64,000 bases of DNA from Rothia sp035916755 (GCF_035916755.1 NZ_JAYWIX010000007.1:130247-194246), one strand, 5' to 3'; shown: positions 46,405 through 55,331, numbered from the stretch's first letter. Program-made: numbers and translations. The notes: generated by a model from the letters alone, not told the origin.

Positions 46405-46440
46405 AAGGGGCCCTACCGTCAGCTGACGGTAGGGCCCCTT
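46405..46440. terminator. 36-bp perfect palindrome between convergent genes
   Basis: An uninterrupted palindrome: AAGGGGCCCTACCGTCAG at 46405-46422 and its exact complement at 46423-46440. A short U-run follows on either side (CCTTAG rightward). It is placed as a two-way terminator between the MFS gene and the leftward hydrolase gene. Confidence 0.8.
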
Positions 46441-46473
46441 AGCTATAGGTTGATGGAGCGGACGCCCGCGCAG

Positions 46474-47121
46474 CTAGTGGCCGCGCTTGATCCAGTTTTC
46501 GAGTTCGGGGGCTTCTAGGCCGATGCCGGTGGAGTCCCCGTGGCCGGTGAGCACAGCGGTGGATTCGGGCAGGGTCAAGAGCTTGGTTGAGATTGACTCG
46601 ATGATGGTCTCGAAGCTGGAGAAGGAACGGCCGGTGGCGCCGGGGCCTCCATTGAAGAGGGTATCGCCCGAGAAGAGTACGCCCTCGCTGTTGTCCCAGG
46701 AGAGGGTGGGGGCGTAGAAGCAGACGGAGCCGGGGGAGTGGCCCGGGGTTGCCAAGACGTTCAGCTCGGTGGAACCGATGGTAATGGTATCGCCCTCTGC
46801 CAGGTCTTCATCGAAGTCCCAGGAGGGGTAGACCATCTCCCAGAGCGGACGGTCTGCCGGGTTGAGGTAGACCGGGGCGTCGAAGCGGTCGGCGGCTTCC
46901 TTAGCTGAGCGGATGTGGTCGTCGTGGGCGTGGGTCAGCAGGATTTTCTCAACGGTTCGCCCTGCAACCTTGGCAGAAATCTTATCGACGTTGTGGGCGG
47001 GGTCGATAATGACCACGGAAGTGTCGTTGCCGATAATCCAGACGTTGTTATCGACCTCCCAGGTGCCCCCGTCCAGGGAAAAGGTGCCGGAAGTGATAAC
47101 TCGTTCAATACGTTCTGTCAT
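46474..47121 (-). CDS. Metallo-beta-lactamase-fold hydrolase paired with the mycothiol dehydrogenase
   Basis: A 215-residue glyoxalase II-like hydrolase. The metal motif is LLTHAHDDHIRSA (near 80), followed by ATPGHSPGSVCFY, FSGDTLFNGGPG and LTGHGDST. It starts 11 nt after the S-(hydroxymethyl)mycothiol dehydrogenase gene; in mycobacteria Rv2259/Rv2260 have the same pairing. A role in hydrolysing S-formylmycothiol to formate is a reasonable inference. TAGGAG precedes the ATG. Confidence 0.87.
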   Translation of the reverse strand: MTERIERVITSGTFSLDGGTWEVDNNVWIIGNDTSVVIIDPAHNVDKISAKVAGRTVEKILLTHAHDDHIRSAKEAADRFDAPVYLNPADRPLWEMVYPSWDFDEDLAEGDTITIGSTELNVLATPGHSPGSVCFYAPTLSWDNSEGVLFSGDTLFNGGPGATGRSFSSFETIIESISTKLLTLPESTAVLTGHGDSTGIGLEAPELENWIKRGH

Positions 47122-47132
47122 GGTGATAACTC

Positions 47133-48224
47133 CTAGAGCTCAACGACCGAGCGAAGCACCTTACCGGTCTTCATGGTTTCGAAAGCTTCGTTGACCTGGT
47201 CCAGGCTGATGCGTTCTGAGACGAAGCCGTCCAGGTCGAGGTTGCCCAGCTGGTAGTGCTGCACGAACATGGGGAAGTCGCGGGAGGGCAGGGTATCGCC
47301 GTACCAGGCTGACTTGATGGAGCCGCCGCGCCCGAAGACCTCATCGAGGGGAGCCTGCCAGGTGGTGCCGGGGGCGGGCACGCCCACCAGCACGACGCGT
47401 CCGGCCAGGTCGCGGGCCTCAAAGGCCTGCTTAAAGGTTGCTTCAACGCCCACAGCGTCAATGACTAGGTCGGCGCCGAAGCCGTCGGTGAGCTCCTTGA
47501 TAGCGGCTACCGGGTCCTGGTTCTTAGAGTTGATGACGTGGGTGGCACCGTGCTCCTTGGCCCGGGCCAGCTTCTCGTCGTCGATGTCTACGGCGATGAT
47601 GGTGGTTGCCCCGCCCAGCTTGGCGCCGGCAACAGCGGCGGTACCCACACCGCCACAGCCAATCACAGCAACGGACTCGCCGCGGGCTACCTCACCGGTG
47701 TTGAGAACGGCGCCCAGACCAGCGGTGACGCCACAGCCCAGCAGGCCGATAGCGGCATACTGGTCTTCGGTCAGCTCAGCCTCAATCTTGGTGCACTGGC
47801 CGGCTGCCACCAGGGTCTTCTCGGCAAAGGATCCGATACCCAGAGCGGGGGAGAGCTCGGTGCCGTCTTCCAGGGTCATCTTCTGGGTGGCGTTGTGGGT
47901 GGCGAAGCAGTACTGGGGCTTGCCCTTCTGACAGGCCCGGCACTCGCCGCAGACAGCCCGCCAGTTGAGAATAACTAGGTCGCCGGGGGCAACGTTGGTG
48001 ACGCCCTCGCCCACCGCCTCGACGATGCCGGCTGACTCGTGGCCCAGCAGGTAAGGGTAGTCGTTGCCGACCCCGCCCTGGACGTAGTGGTGGTCGGTCT
48101 GGCAGACACCGCAGGTGAGCACCTTCACCAGGGCCTCGCCCTTGATGGGGTTGGGCACATTGATGGTAACAACTTCAACGGGCTGATCCTTGGCCAGAGA
48201 GACGACGGCCTTGACCTTGTGCAT
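47133..48224 (-). CDS. mscR: S-(hydroxymethyl)mycothiol dehydrogenase (MscR type)
   Basis: A zinc-dependent alcohol dehydrogenase of 363 residues that oxidises the formaldehyde-mycothiol adduct with NAD+, and in mycobacteria also reduces S-nitrosomycothiol. The catalytic zinc Cys is in LTCGVCQTDHHY, with GHESAGIVEAVG; the structural zinc block is CGECRACQKGKPQYC; the cofactor loop is GCGGVGTAAVAGAKLGG. The ATG at 48224 follows AAGGAG, so the longer frame to 48257 is rejected. Mycothiol is the actinobacterial low-molecular-weight thiol. Confidence 0.95.
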   Translation of the reverse strand: MHKVKAVVSLAKDQPVEVVTINVPNPIKGEALVKVLTCGVCQTDHHYVQGGVGNDYPYLLGHESAGIVEAVGEGVTNVAPGDLVILNWRAVCGECRACQKGKPQYCFATHNATQKMTLEDGTELSPALGIGSFAEKTLVAAGQCTKIEAELTEDQYAAIGLLGCGVTAGLGAVLNTGEVARGESVAVIGCGGVGTAAVAGAKLGGATTIIAVDIDDEKLARAKEHGATHVINSKNQDPVAAIKELTDGFGADLVIDAVGVEATFKQAFEARDLAGRVVLVGVPAPGTTWQAPLDEVFGRGGSIKSAWYGDTLPSRDFPMFVQHYQLGNLDLDGFVSERISLDQVNEAFETMKTGKVLRSVVEL

Positions 48225-48284
48225 GGGGCTCCTTCGATAGCGAGAGGGTAAAAACATCGGCAGGCAGCTACCTGCTGCTACCCT

Positions 48285-49118
48285 CTACGCTACCGTGTGG
48301 TCCGGTTCGCTGCCAGCTCGTGAGACCGCATGACGGGCCATGAAGTCAGCGGACGCCCGGCGGGCTTGCCCGCTGGTCAGGGCACTAATATGGTTGCGGC
48401 CCGCTAGCTCCAGATAGGCGGACGCCGGGTGCGGCAGGGCCGCGGCAAGGGCGGGGAGCCCGGTAGCTAGGGTATCGTCGCTGCCGGCAAAGAGGAGGGT
48501 GGGGCAGGCAGGTAGCTTATATGGTGTGAAAGGCTCAACCGGCTGGGTGGTAAAAGCAGCCAGTGCAGCGCGGGGCAGGGGGCTGGCGTCGAGGACGGCC
48601 TGGAGCCCCTCTGGTAGGTAGGCGCCGGGAGCGGGGGAAGGTGCCGATAGATAGGACTGCACCTCATCGAGGTGGGTGGCTAGGGGCAAGCCTCCGAGCG
48701 TCAGGCTCTGTACCAGGTGCGGGGAACTGAGCGCTACCTGCCAGCAGATGCGGGCGCCCAGGGAATAGCCCAGCAGATGAACCGGTGTATCTAAACCTGC
48801 CAGAGCCTGGACAAGGGCTGTGCCCAGGGAGGCCATGAGCCCTTCTTGCTGCCAGGTGACGGCTATCTGCCCGCTAGACTTTCCTGACCCTTCGAGCCCT
48901 GCTTCTTCGAGCCGGTGGTAGGGCAGGGTGACCAGATGAATATCTGCCCCCGCCCGCTGGAGCTGCCGCACCCAACCGGTCCGTTCCCAGGTCACCTCAG
49001 GGGTGGATGCAAAACCGTGTACCGCCACCACCTGCTGGCCCTCAAGAAGCCGGAGCGGAACATCCGCCCCGGCAACGGGAGCACAGAAAGTCTCGACCGA
49101 AAGACAGGGCTCGCACAT
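48285..49118 (-). CDS. Alpha/beta hydrolase
   Basis: A 277-residue alpha/beta-fold protein. VAVHGFASTPEVTWE gives the oxyanion-region HG, the nucleophile elbow is GYSLGARI (Ser near 118), DDTLATG carries a likely acid residue and GRNHISAL the catalytic histidine (near 240). It resembles esterases or MenH-like hydrolases; the substrate is unknown. It starts 5 nt after the YihY gene, so they are co-transcribed. Confidence 0.83.
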   Translation of the reverse strand: MCEPCLSVETFCAPVAGADVPLRLLEGQQVVAVHGFASTPEVTWERTGWVRQLQRAGADIHLVTLPYHRLEEAGLEGSGKSSGQIAVTWQQEGLMASLGTALVQALAGLDTPVHLLGYSLGARICWQVALSSPHLVQSLTLGGLPLATHLDEVQSYLSAPSPAPGAYLPEGLQAVLDASPLPRAALAAFTTQPVEPFTPYKLPACPTLLFAGSDDTLATGLPALAAALPHPASAYLELAGRNHISALTSGQARRASADFMARHAVSRAGSEPDHTVA

Positions 49119-49123
49119 AGCGT

Positions 49124-50230
49124 CTACTCGGAGTCCTTCTTCTCCTGCTTCTCGGCCATCTGCTGGAAATCAACACCGTTATGGGCCAGGCGAATCTTGC
49201 GGCCCTCTTCGACGAGGTTTTCCTTCTTCTCTTGCAGCTTGATCGCCATGGTGTCATCGCGAGGGGGCAGCTGAAGCTCGTCCTCAGCCTTGATGCCTGC
49301 CTGCAGCTCGCGGCCGCGCTGAATCTCAGCATCAATCTGGGCGCCAAGCAGCAGCACATTGTTCATGATCCAGATGAAGAGTAGCATCACGATAACGCCA
49401 CCGATCAGGCCGTAGGTGGCATTGTAGGAGCCGAAGTTCGACACGTAGAAGGTGAAGCCCAGACCCGCAATAGCCATCACGACCAGGGCAATAGCGGCAC
49501 CGGGGGTGAGGAAGCGGAACTTGGGCTGCTTGACGTTGGGGGTGGCGAAGTAGAGCAGGCTAATGAGCACAACGGCCAGAACCAGCATGATGGGGTAGCG
49601 CAGCCACATCCATACGCCGATGAAGCCGCCGAGTTCGATAGCGGGCACGGCGTTCTGCAGGGTGGTCAGCACATCCTCAGAGGACAGCAGCACCAGCATC
49701 ATGGCAACAACGATCAGCACCATGGCAGCGGTGACGAGCAGGTTGAAGGGGCGCAGCTTCCAGATGGGGCGGCCTTCTACTACACCGTAGATCTTGTTCA
49801 TGGAGCGGCCAAAGGCGCCGATGTAGCCCGAGGCAGTCCAGAGGGCGCCGACCACACCGGTCACCAGAGCCAGGCCAGCGGTGTCTGAGCTGGTGAGCTG
49901 GGTGATGGGATCTTCCAGAAGAGTCAGCATTTCAGCCGGGGCGTAGTCTTCAAGGAAGTTGAGAATTGCGTTGGTGGTCTGCTGGCCCTGCCCAAAGATA
50001 CCCAGCAGGGAGACCACGGCCAGTAGGCCGGGGAAGATAGAGAGCACCGTGAAGTAGGTGAGGGCGGCGGCTAGGTCGGTGCAGCCGTCATTGGTGAATT
50101 CGCTCAGGGCGCGCTTGAAGATGTACTTCCAGCTAGAGCCGCTCATATCTGAGAGCTTGGCGGGCTTGGGAGCCTCTTTGTGGGAGTCCTCGGTGGCGGA
50201 CCGGCTAATGGTTTGTTCTTCGAGAGCCAT
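49124..50230 (-). CDS. YihY/BrkB family membrane protein
   Basis: A 368-residue protein with about six membrane segments (about 55-305), starting from FTNDGCTDLAAALTYFTVLS, the family's strongest motif. SGYIGAFGRSMNKIYGV and YVSNFGSYNATYGLIGGVIV are also typical. The C-terminal tail is charged and cytoplasmic. The old ribonuclease BN label of this family is not supported; the function is unclear. AAAGGA precedes the ATG. Confidence 0.88.
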   Translation of the reverse strand: MALEEQTISRSATEDSHKEAPKPAKLSDMSGSSWKYIFKRALSEFTNDGCTDLAAALTYFTVLSIFPGLLAVVSLLGIFGQGQQTTNAILNFLEDYAPAEMLTLLEDPITQLTSSDTAGLALVTGVVGALWTASGYIGAFGRSMNKIYGVVEGRPIWKLRPFNLLVTAAMVLIVVAMMLVLLSSEDVLTTLQNAVPAIELGGFIGVWMWLRYPIMLVLAVVLISLLYFATPNVKQPKFRFLTPGAAIALVVMAIAGLGFTFYVSNFGSYNATYGLIGGVIVMLLFIWIMNNVLLLGAQIDAEIQRGRELQAGIKAEDELQLPPRDDTMAIKLQEKKENLVEEGRKIRLAHNGVDFQQMAEKQEKKDSE

Positions 50231-50331
50231 AGTGTCGTCCTTTAGGCATGCGGTGATTTAATCAGTAAACATCTTATCAGTAGCATGATAAATCTTTGAG
50301 TTAGCTAAGCACCTGCTTCTTCATCAACAAA

Positions 50332-50362
50332 AGCTGCCCCGGCACATGGTGCCGAGGCAGCT
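50332..50362 (-). terminator. Terminator downstream of mqo
   Basis: AGCTGCC (50332-50338) pairs with GGCAGCT (50356-50362), and CGGCA with TGCCG inside. Read on the minus strand the stem is followed by TTTGTTG, which matches the mqo direction. Confidence 0.8.
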
Positions 50363-50406
50363 ATTAGACAGGGTGGCCCATATGGTAGTGGGCGGACGCC
50401 GGTGGG

Positions 50407-51885
50407 CTAGTTATCGATACCCAGCACCTTGGCGGTGTGGGCAAAGAGCTCGTCAGCCAGGTCGTGGTTGTCGTTGAGCTTGACGCCGTAGCCGGGCACC
50501 AGCTCCTTGATGCGGGGTTCCCACTCGGTCATCTTGGAGGGGAAGCAACGGGCCAGCAGAGTCAGCATGATGGGGGCTGCGGTTGAAGCGCCGGGGGAGG
50601 CACCGAGCAGGGCTGCGACGGAGCCGTCGCCCGAGGCGATGAGCTCGGTGCCGAACTGTAGCACGCCGCCCTTCTTGGCGTCCTTCTTGATAACCTGCAC
50701 GCGCTGACCGGCGGTGATGAGCTCCCACTCATCTGCTACCGCGGTGGGGTAGTACTCACGCAGAGAAGCTACACGCTCGTCGCGGTTCTTGAGCAATTCA
50801 CCGATGAGGTACTTTGTGAGATCCACGTTATCCAGGCCTGCACGAATCATGGGGACCAGGTTGTCCGGACGCAGGGAGAGAGGCAAATCAAGCAGGGACC
50901 CCTGCTTGAGGAAGTTGGTCTTAAAGCCAGCGTAGGGGCCAAAGAGCAGGGAACGCTTGCCGTTCACGTAGCGGGTGTCGAGGTGGGGCACAGACATGGG
51001 CGGGGCACCCACCGAAGCCTGGCCGTAGACCTTGGCATTGTGCTTGAGCGCGGTTCCTTCGTTGGTGTTGCGGAAGAAGAGGCCCGAGACGGGGAAGCCG
51101 CCGAAGCCCTTGCCCTCCTTAATACCTGACTTCTGCAGCAGGTTGAGGGCGCCGCCACCGGCCCCCAGGAAGACAAACTTGGCACGAATGGTCTGGTTGT
51201 GCTCGGAGTTCAGGCGGTTCTTAACCTTAACCAGCCAGCTGCCGTTGCTCTGCTGCTCGAGGTTGGTGACCTGCTGGCCGTACTGGACGGTGACGCCCTG
51301 CTCTACCAGGTAGTCCACCATCTGCTGGGTGAGGTTGCCGAAGTCCACGTCGGTACCCTCGGGGGACCAGGTAGCAGCAATCTTCTGGTTGGGGTCGCGG
51401 CCCTCAACGGCCAGGGGAGCCCACTGGCGAATCTGGTCAAAATCTGTGGAGAACTTCATACGCTCAAAAAGCTTCTGGTTCTCGAAGCTCTCAAAACGCT
51501 TGCCCAGGTAGCGCACGTGGTCTTCACCGAAGACCAGGGACATGTGGGGTACGGGGTTGATGAAGCTGGTGTCCTTGATCTTGCCCTCTTCAACCAGGGA
51601 GGCCCAGAGCTGGCGGGAGACCTGGAACTGCTCGTTGATACCCAGTGCCTTGGCCGGGTCTACGGTGCCGTCGGGGCCTGCCGGGGCGTAGTTGAGTTCG
51701 CAGAGCGCTGAGTGGCCGGTACCTGCGTTGTTCCAGGGGTTAGATGACTCCTGGCCTACCTGGTCCAGACGCTCCAGCAGGGTGATATTCCAGGCGGGCT
51801 CTACTTCTTTGAGTAGGACGCCCAGGGTTGCGCTCATAATACCGCCGCCCACTAGGACGACATCGGTCTGTACTTCGTTTGCCAC
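50407..51885 (-). CDS. mqo: Malate:quinone oxidoreductase
   Basis: A membrane-associated FAD enzyme that oxidises malate to oxaloacetate and passes electrons to quinone, an alternative to NAD malate dehydrogenase. The 492-residue protein has the FAD loop VLVGGGIMSATLG at the N-terminus, and blocks NPWNNAGTGHSALCELNYAP and GGGALNLLQKSGI. The start is a GTG at 51885 with a CGGAG-type site upstream. Common in Corynebacterium and Micrococcaceae. Confidence 0.95.
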   Translation of the reverse strand: MANEVQTDVVLVGGGIMSATLGVLLKEVEPAWNITLLERLDQVGQESSNPWNNAGTGHSALCELNYAPAGPDGTVDPAKALGINEQFQVSRQLWASLVEEGKIKDTSFINPVPHMSLVFGEDHVRYLGKRFESFENQKLFERMKFSTDFDQIRQWAPLAVEGRDPNQKIAATWSPEGTDVDFGNLTQQMVDYLVEQGVTVQYGQQVTNLEQQSNGSWLVKVKNRLNSEHNQTIRAKFVFLGAGGGALNLLQKSGIKEGKGFGGFPVSGLFFRNTNEGTALKHNAKVYGQASVGAPPMSVPHLDTRYVNGKRSLLFGPYAGFKTNFLKQGSLLDLPLSLRPDNLVPMIRAGLDNVDLTKYLIGELLKNRDERVASLREYYPTAVADEWELITAGQRVQVIKKDAKKGGVLQFGTELIASGDGSVAALLGASPGASTAAPIMLTLLARCFPSKMTEWEPRIKELVPGYGVKLNDNHDLADELFAHTAKVLGIDN

Positions 51886-52047
51886 GTGATTGACACTCCG
51901 TCACTCTAAGACTGTGGTGCCCGACGCTGGACACCGGCTGGGGTGGAGCCGCTCGGCCCCGTTCTCTTCTTTAGAGTAGTACAGATAGGGCGACCTACCT
52001 AACACGCACAGTTCTTTGACGCTCTTTTGCAGACGCCCGGTAGAGGT

Positions 52048-53775
52048 TTAGTCGTCGATGTGCACGGTAGAGAAATCATCGATGCAGGTGGCGCTCACCG
52101 TGTAGGTGCGCACCCGCTGGCCCTGGGTGACGCCCGAGACCGGGTAGACCAGAGGGATGGCTGAGAGTAGGTTGGCGACCTGGTCGTTGATGTCCTTGTA
52201 GGCTTCCCGCCATTCGGCGATATCGGTGTGGGTATCAGCCTCGTCGATAGCCTGGCGGATACTGGCGTAGCTGGCAGTAACCTTGGTCGGTTCGGTGGCA
52301 GCTGCTGTGGAAGTGGGGGAAGGGGTGGCACTGGAGCCTGCGCTCGGGCTGGGTTCGCTGATGGTGGTGGGGGCGGACGCCGCCGGGGTGAGCACATGCC
52401 CCAGAAAGGCGGTGGGGTCGCGGAAGGCCCCGATAAAGCCGGTCAGTTCTAGCCCATAGTCGGGGTGAGCGGTGGGTACGTCCTCGGTACCGGCGTCTGA
52501 CCAGCGGTAGGGCTTGGGTACGATGTTGAAGCCTGCCTCAACCAGGTTTGCTGAAATCAGCGAGTAGATACCTTCGGGAGAGGGTAGGGAAGGTAAAGAG
52601 AGGTTAACCGGGTAGTAGAAATCAATGGCCTGGTTGGCGTAGGTGCTGGCGCGCAGGAGTTCCTGGGCGCGGGTGGGGTTATAGGTGTAGACCTGCGCCA
52701 TGTCCTCTTTCTTCATCTGGAAGAGGGCGGGGATGAAGTCGGGGGCGGTATTGGTGCCCTGGGGGTAGTAGGCTTCGACGAGAGCGGCCCTGTCGATGGC
52801 GCGGGCCAGGGCCTGGCGCACCCGGGCGTCGTCGAAGGCCGGGTGGGAGAGGTTGATACCGATATAGGCAATCGCGTAGGGGTCGCGGGACTGCACCGCG
52901 TACCCGTCCAGGGCCAGGGGGACGTAGTCCTTGAGGGCTACCTGGTCGTAGGCATCGATGCGGCCTTCGAGCAGATTGTAGTAGCGCTTTTCGGCATCGG
53001 GGATGGTGAGGAATTCGATGGTGCCAAGGTCGGGGGCCTGCCCTCGGTAGGAGGCATTACGGGTGAGGACGGCGGTGCTACCGTCCCAGGAACTCAGCGT
53101 AAAGGCGCCGGTGCCTACAGGGGAGCCGGTGAGGTAGCCGTCCGCCCCGATAGTGCTGGGTAGGACCAGCCCGTAGGCCGGCTGGGTGAGGGCCTTGAGG
53201 AAGCTGCGGGAGGGGCGGGTTAGCACAATGGTAATGCTTGTATCGCTGGGGGCTGACCAGCTGCTGACCAGGGAGCCTAGCTGGCTGCCATCGGTTGCCT
53301 GGGCTGTTCCAAAGAGCTGGTGGAAGGGCTGGGTCATTCGGGTCAGCGGAGCCTTCCCCAGGCGAGACCAGCGCTCGATGTTGGCAAGGACGCTATCCGC
53401 TGTCAGCTGGCTGCCGTCGCTAAAGCTGGCGTTCTCAACCAAGGCGAAGGTATAGGTGAGGCCATCCTCGCTGATCTCCCAGCTCTTGGCAAGAGAGGGG
53501 GCAGGCTCGCCGGTGTTAACGTCGGCCCGCACCAGGGGTTCTAGAATCTGGGCGCTGATGCGGTGGCTTTCTACCCGGTAGGTAGCTGCCGGGTCAAGGG
53601 TGAGTACCTGGGCGCCCTGGGCAAAACGGAAGGTGGGGCCTGCGCTCTCGGTGGCGGAGGCGGACGCCGCGGGGGTGGCCTCGGTGGAGGTTGAACAGGC
53701 GGAAAGGGCTAGGCCGGCGGTCAGCAGGGAACCGTAGTGAAGCAGGGTGCGACGGGTGAGGGCTGGTGCTGCCAT
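52048..53775 (-). CDS. ABC transporter substrate-binding lipoprotein (SBP_bac_5 family), orphan
   Basis: A 575-residue exported protein. The N-terminus RRTLLHYGSLLTAGLALSAC ends in a lipobox with the lipid-bearing Cys near 26; the twin Arg may allow Tat export. The mature part resembles peptide/nickel binding proteins (ILEPLVRADVNTGEPAPSLAKSWEISEDGLTYTF). An unusual ~35-residue Ser/Pro/Thr/Ala insert lies near 475-510. No permease or ATPase gene is near, so the partner transporter must be elsewhere. AAGGGGA precedes the ATG. Confidence 0.9.
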   Translation of the reverse strand: MAAPALTRRTLLHYGSLLTAGLALSACSTSTEATPAASASATESAGPTFRFAQGAQVLTLDPAATYRVESHRISAQILEPLVRADVNTGEPAPSLAKSWEISEDGLTYTFALVENASFSDGSQLTADSVLANIERWSRLGKAPLTRMTQPFHQLFGTAQATDGSQLGSLVSSWSAPSDTSITIVLTRPSRSFLKALTQPAYGLVLPSTIGADGYLTGSPVGTGAFTLSSWDGSTAVLTRNASYRGQAPDLGTIEFLTIPDAEKRYYNLLEGRIDAYDQVALKDYVPLALDGYAVQSRDPYAIAYIGINLSHPAFDDARVRQALARAIDRAALVEAYYPQGTNTAPDFIPALFQMKKEDMAQVYTYNPTRAQELLRASTYANQAIDFYYPVNLSLPSLPSPEGIYSLISANLVEAGFNIVPKPYRWSDAGTEDVPTAHPDYGLELTGFIGAFRDPTAFLGHVLTPAASAPTTISEPSPSAGSSATPSPTSTAAATEPTKVTASYASIRQAIDEADTHTDIAEWREAYKDINDQVANLLSAIPLVYPVSGVTQGQRVRTYTVSATCIDDFSTVHIDD

Positions 53776-53843
53776 GAGAGAATCCCCTTCGTTCTGAGGC
53801 TCGTTGGCCTAGGCTGTGGCCGCCAGGTTCTGGTTATCAAAAA

Positions 53844-53879
53844 ACCCGTCCAACCGTGGATAAACCGGGCTGAACGGGT
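53844..53879 (-). terminator. Terminator of tRNA-Leu
   Basis: On the minus strand ACCCGT (complement of 53874-53879) pairs with ACGGGT, which is followed by TTTTTT (complement of AAAAAA at 53839-53844). It lies about 12 nt past the tRNA end. Confidence 0.6.
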
Positions 53880-53891
53880 GTTTCGCCAGTG

Positions 53892-53973
53892 TGCGCGAGG
53901 AGGGACTTGAACCCTCACGCCGTAAGGCACAGGAACCTAAATCCTGCGTGTCTGCCAATTTCACCACTCGCGC
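53892..53973 (-). tRNA. tRNA-Leu (anticodon TAG)
   Basis: An 82-nt class II tRNA. The acceptor stem GCGCGAG pairs with CTCGCGC; the anticodon loop TTTAGGT gives TAG, reading CTA leucine codons. The long variable arm and the TTCAAGT loop are as expected for tRNA-Leu. CCA is not encoded. Confidence 0.93.
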
Positions 53974-54046
53974 ATGCGGTGCTGTCAGCACAACAGTGTC
54001 TATGCTACAACACCTTGAGAGGTTTTGCTAAATACGGCCGTCGCGG

Positions 54047-54517
54047 TTAGGCGTCGATGCCTAGATCTCGGCGGAGCTTGGCAACATGCCCCTTGGCCCG
54101 GACGTTGTATTGGGCGACCTCTATGATGCCCTTTTCATCGATGACGAGAGTGGAACGGATTAGACCTACATAGGTCTTGCCATAGTTTTTCTTTTCGCCC
54201 CAGGCTCCGTAGGCTTCCGCAACCGCGTGGTCTTCGTCAGAGAGCAAGGGGAAAGTGAGTTCCTGGTTCTCGGTGAAGGTATCGAGGGCCTTGACGCTGT
54301 CGGGTGAGATACCCAGGACGGCGTAGCCGTGCGAGGTGAGCGAGGCTAGGTTGTCTCTAAAATCGCAGGCCTGGGTGGTGCAGCCGGGGGTGGAGGCCTT
54401 GGGGTAGAAGTAGACGATGACCTTCTGCCCTGCGTAGTCGGCCAGAGAGACGGTGACACCTCCTGCAGCGGGCAGGGTGAACTGGGGTGCGGGGGTTCCC
54501 GGAGTAAGTCGTTCCAC
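54047..54517 (-). CDS. bcp: Thiol peroxidase Bcp (atypical peroxiredoxin)
   Basis: It reduces hydroperoxides with thioredoxin. The 156-residue protein has the peroxidatic Cys and its resolving partner five residues later in TPGCTTQACDFRDN (near 45-50). The start is a GTG at 54517 after GAAAGGA. It is divergent to the MarR-type regulator gene at 54.7 kb, a layout that could mean control by that regulator, though about 200 bp separate them. Confidence 0.95.
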   Translation of the reverse strand: MERLTPGTPAPQFTLPAAGGVTVSLADYAGQKVIVYFYPKASTPGCTTQACDFRDNLASLTSHGYAVLGISPDSVKALDTFTENQELTFPLLSDEDHAVAEAYGAWGEKKNYGKTYVGLIRSTLVIDEKGIIEVAQYNVRAKGHVAKLRRDLGIDA

Positions 54518-54664
54518 GGGCGTCCTTTCACATGGTGAACAGAAAAGGGGTGCAGCCTACCGGGCTGCGGCCTTGCTACCAGCTTATCAGGGGCAAGGAA
54601 CCCTGATTTTTAGCGGAAAAACAGGGTTGTTCAACAATTACTCAGTGTACAGTTGATTATGTCA

Positions 54665-54710
54665 AGCACCTGTCATGTCTAGGCATATAAGTGCTGAGTA
54701 TGCTTATAAT
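54665..54710 (+). promoter_or_regulatory. MarR gene promoter with possible operator
   Basis: TATAAT (54705-54710) is the best -10 in the window and lies 6 nt before the ATG at 54717. A degenerate inverted repeat (AGCAC at 54665-54669, GTGCT at 54691-54695) flanks the probable -35 area, a plausible autoregulation site. Confidence 0.5.
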
Positions 54711-54716
54711 GGTGCT

Positions 54717-55331
54717 ATGCCAGAAATTCGTAATTGGTCGATTAATCGACTCCTCTCAACTGCAGCGCGCATGCTGGAATACAGCTGGAATGATCAGCTG
54801 AAGTCACTTGGGCTTACCCATGCTGGCGTAACAGCTCTTGGCGTCATTGCCCGCGAAGGCATGATTTCACAGGTGAAAGTTGCCTCCCTTGTGGGTGTGC
54901 AGGCCCAGACCATGGGCAAGACCCTTGCGCGGCTCGAAGCGCACGGGCACGTTTTCCGCACCCGTAACACTATTGACCGCCGCAGCTACCTTCTAGGTAT
55001 CACCGAAGAGGGGCGGCGCGTGCTGGCAGAAGCTGAGAATATTGACCGCAAGCTTGGATCTGCAGGCGAACTCTCTAACCCTGAGTTTCGCGAAATGCTC
55101 ATTCATATTATCGAGAGCCTCAACGAGCACCATGGCGGTGGCGAGGTGCTGGACGATGTGGCCGGTGAGCATACTGCCCAGATTGGGGCTATCACTGAAT
55201 CTTTAGCAGAGGCTCCGTCGGCAGAGGCCGACGTGCCCGAGGCTAATGTCACGGAGCCTGTCATTGAACGTGTAAATACCGCTGTTATGGACGTTATTAC
55301 GCCTGAGATGATTGCCGAGTATCGCAAGTAG
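54717..55331 (+). CDS. MarR-family transcriptional regulator
   Basis: A 204-residue protein. The winged helix-turn-helix covers about 15-130 (VKVASLVGVQAQTMGKTLARLEAHG, then RRSYLLGITEEG for the wing). The C-terminal ~75 residues form an acidic extension not usual for MarR proteins (~145 residues). It has no Cys, so OhrR-type thiol sensing is excluded. The ATG at 54717 is preferred over 54675, because the TATAAT box lies between them. Confidence 0.87.
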   Translation: MPEIRNWSINRLLSTAARMLEYSWNDQLKSLGLTHAGVTALGVIAREGMISQVKVASLVGVQAQTMGKTLARLEAHGHVFRTRNTIDRRSYLLGITEEGRRVLAEAENIDRKLGSAGELSNPEFREMLIHIIESLNEHHGGGEVLDDVAGEHTAQIGAITESLAEAPSAEADVPEANVTEPVIERVNTAVMDVITPEMIAEYRK

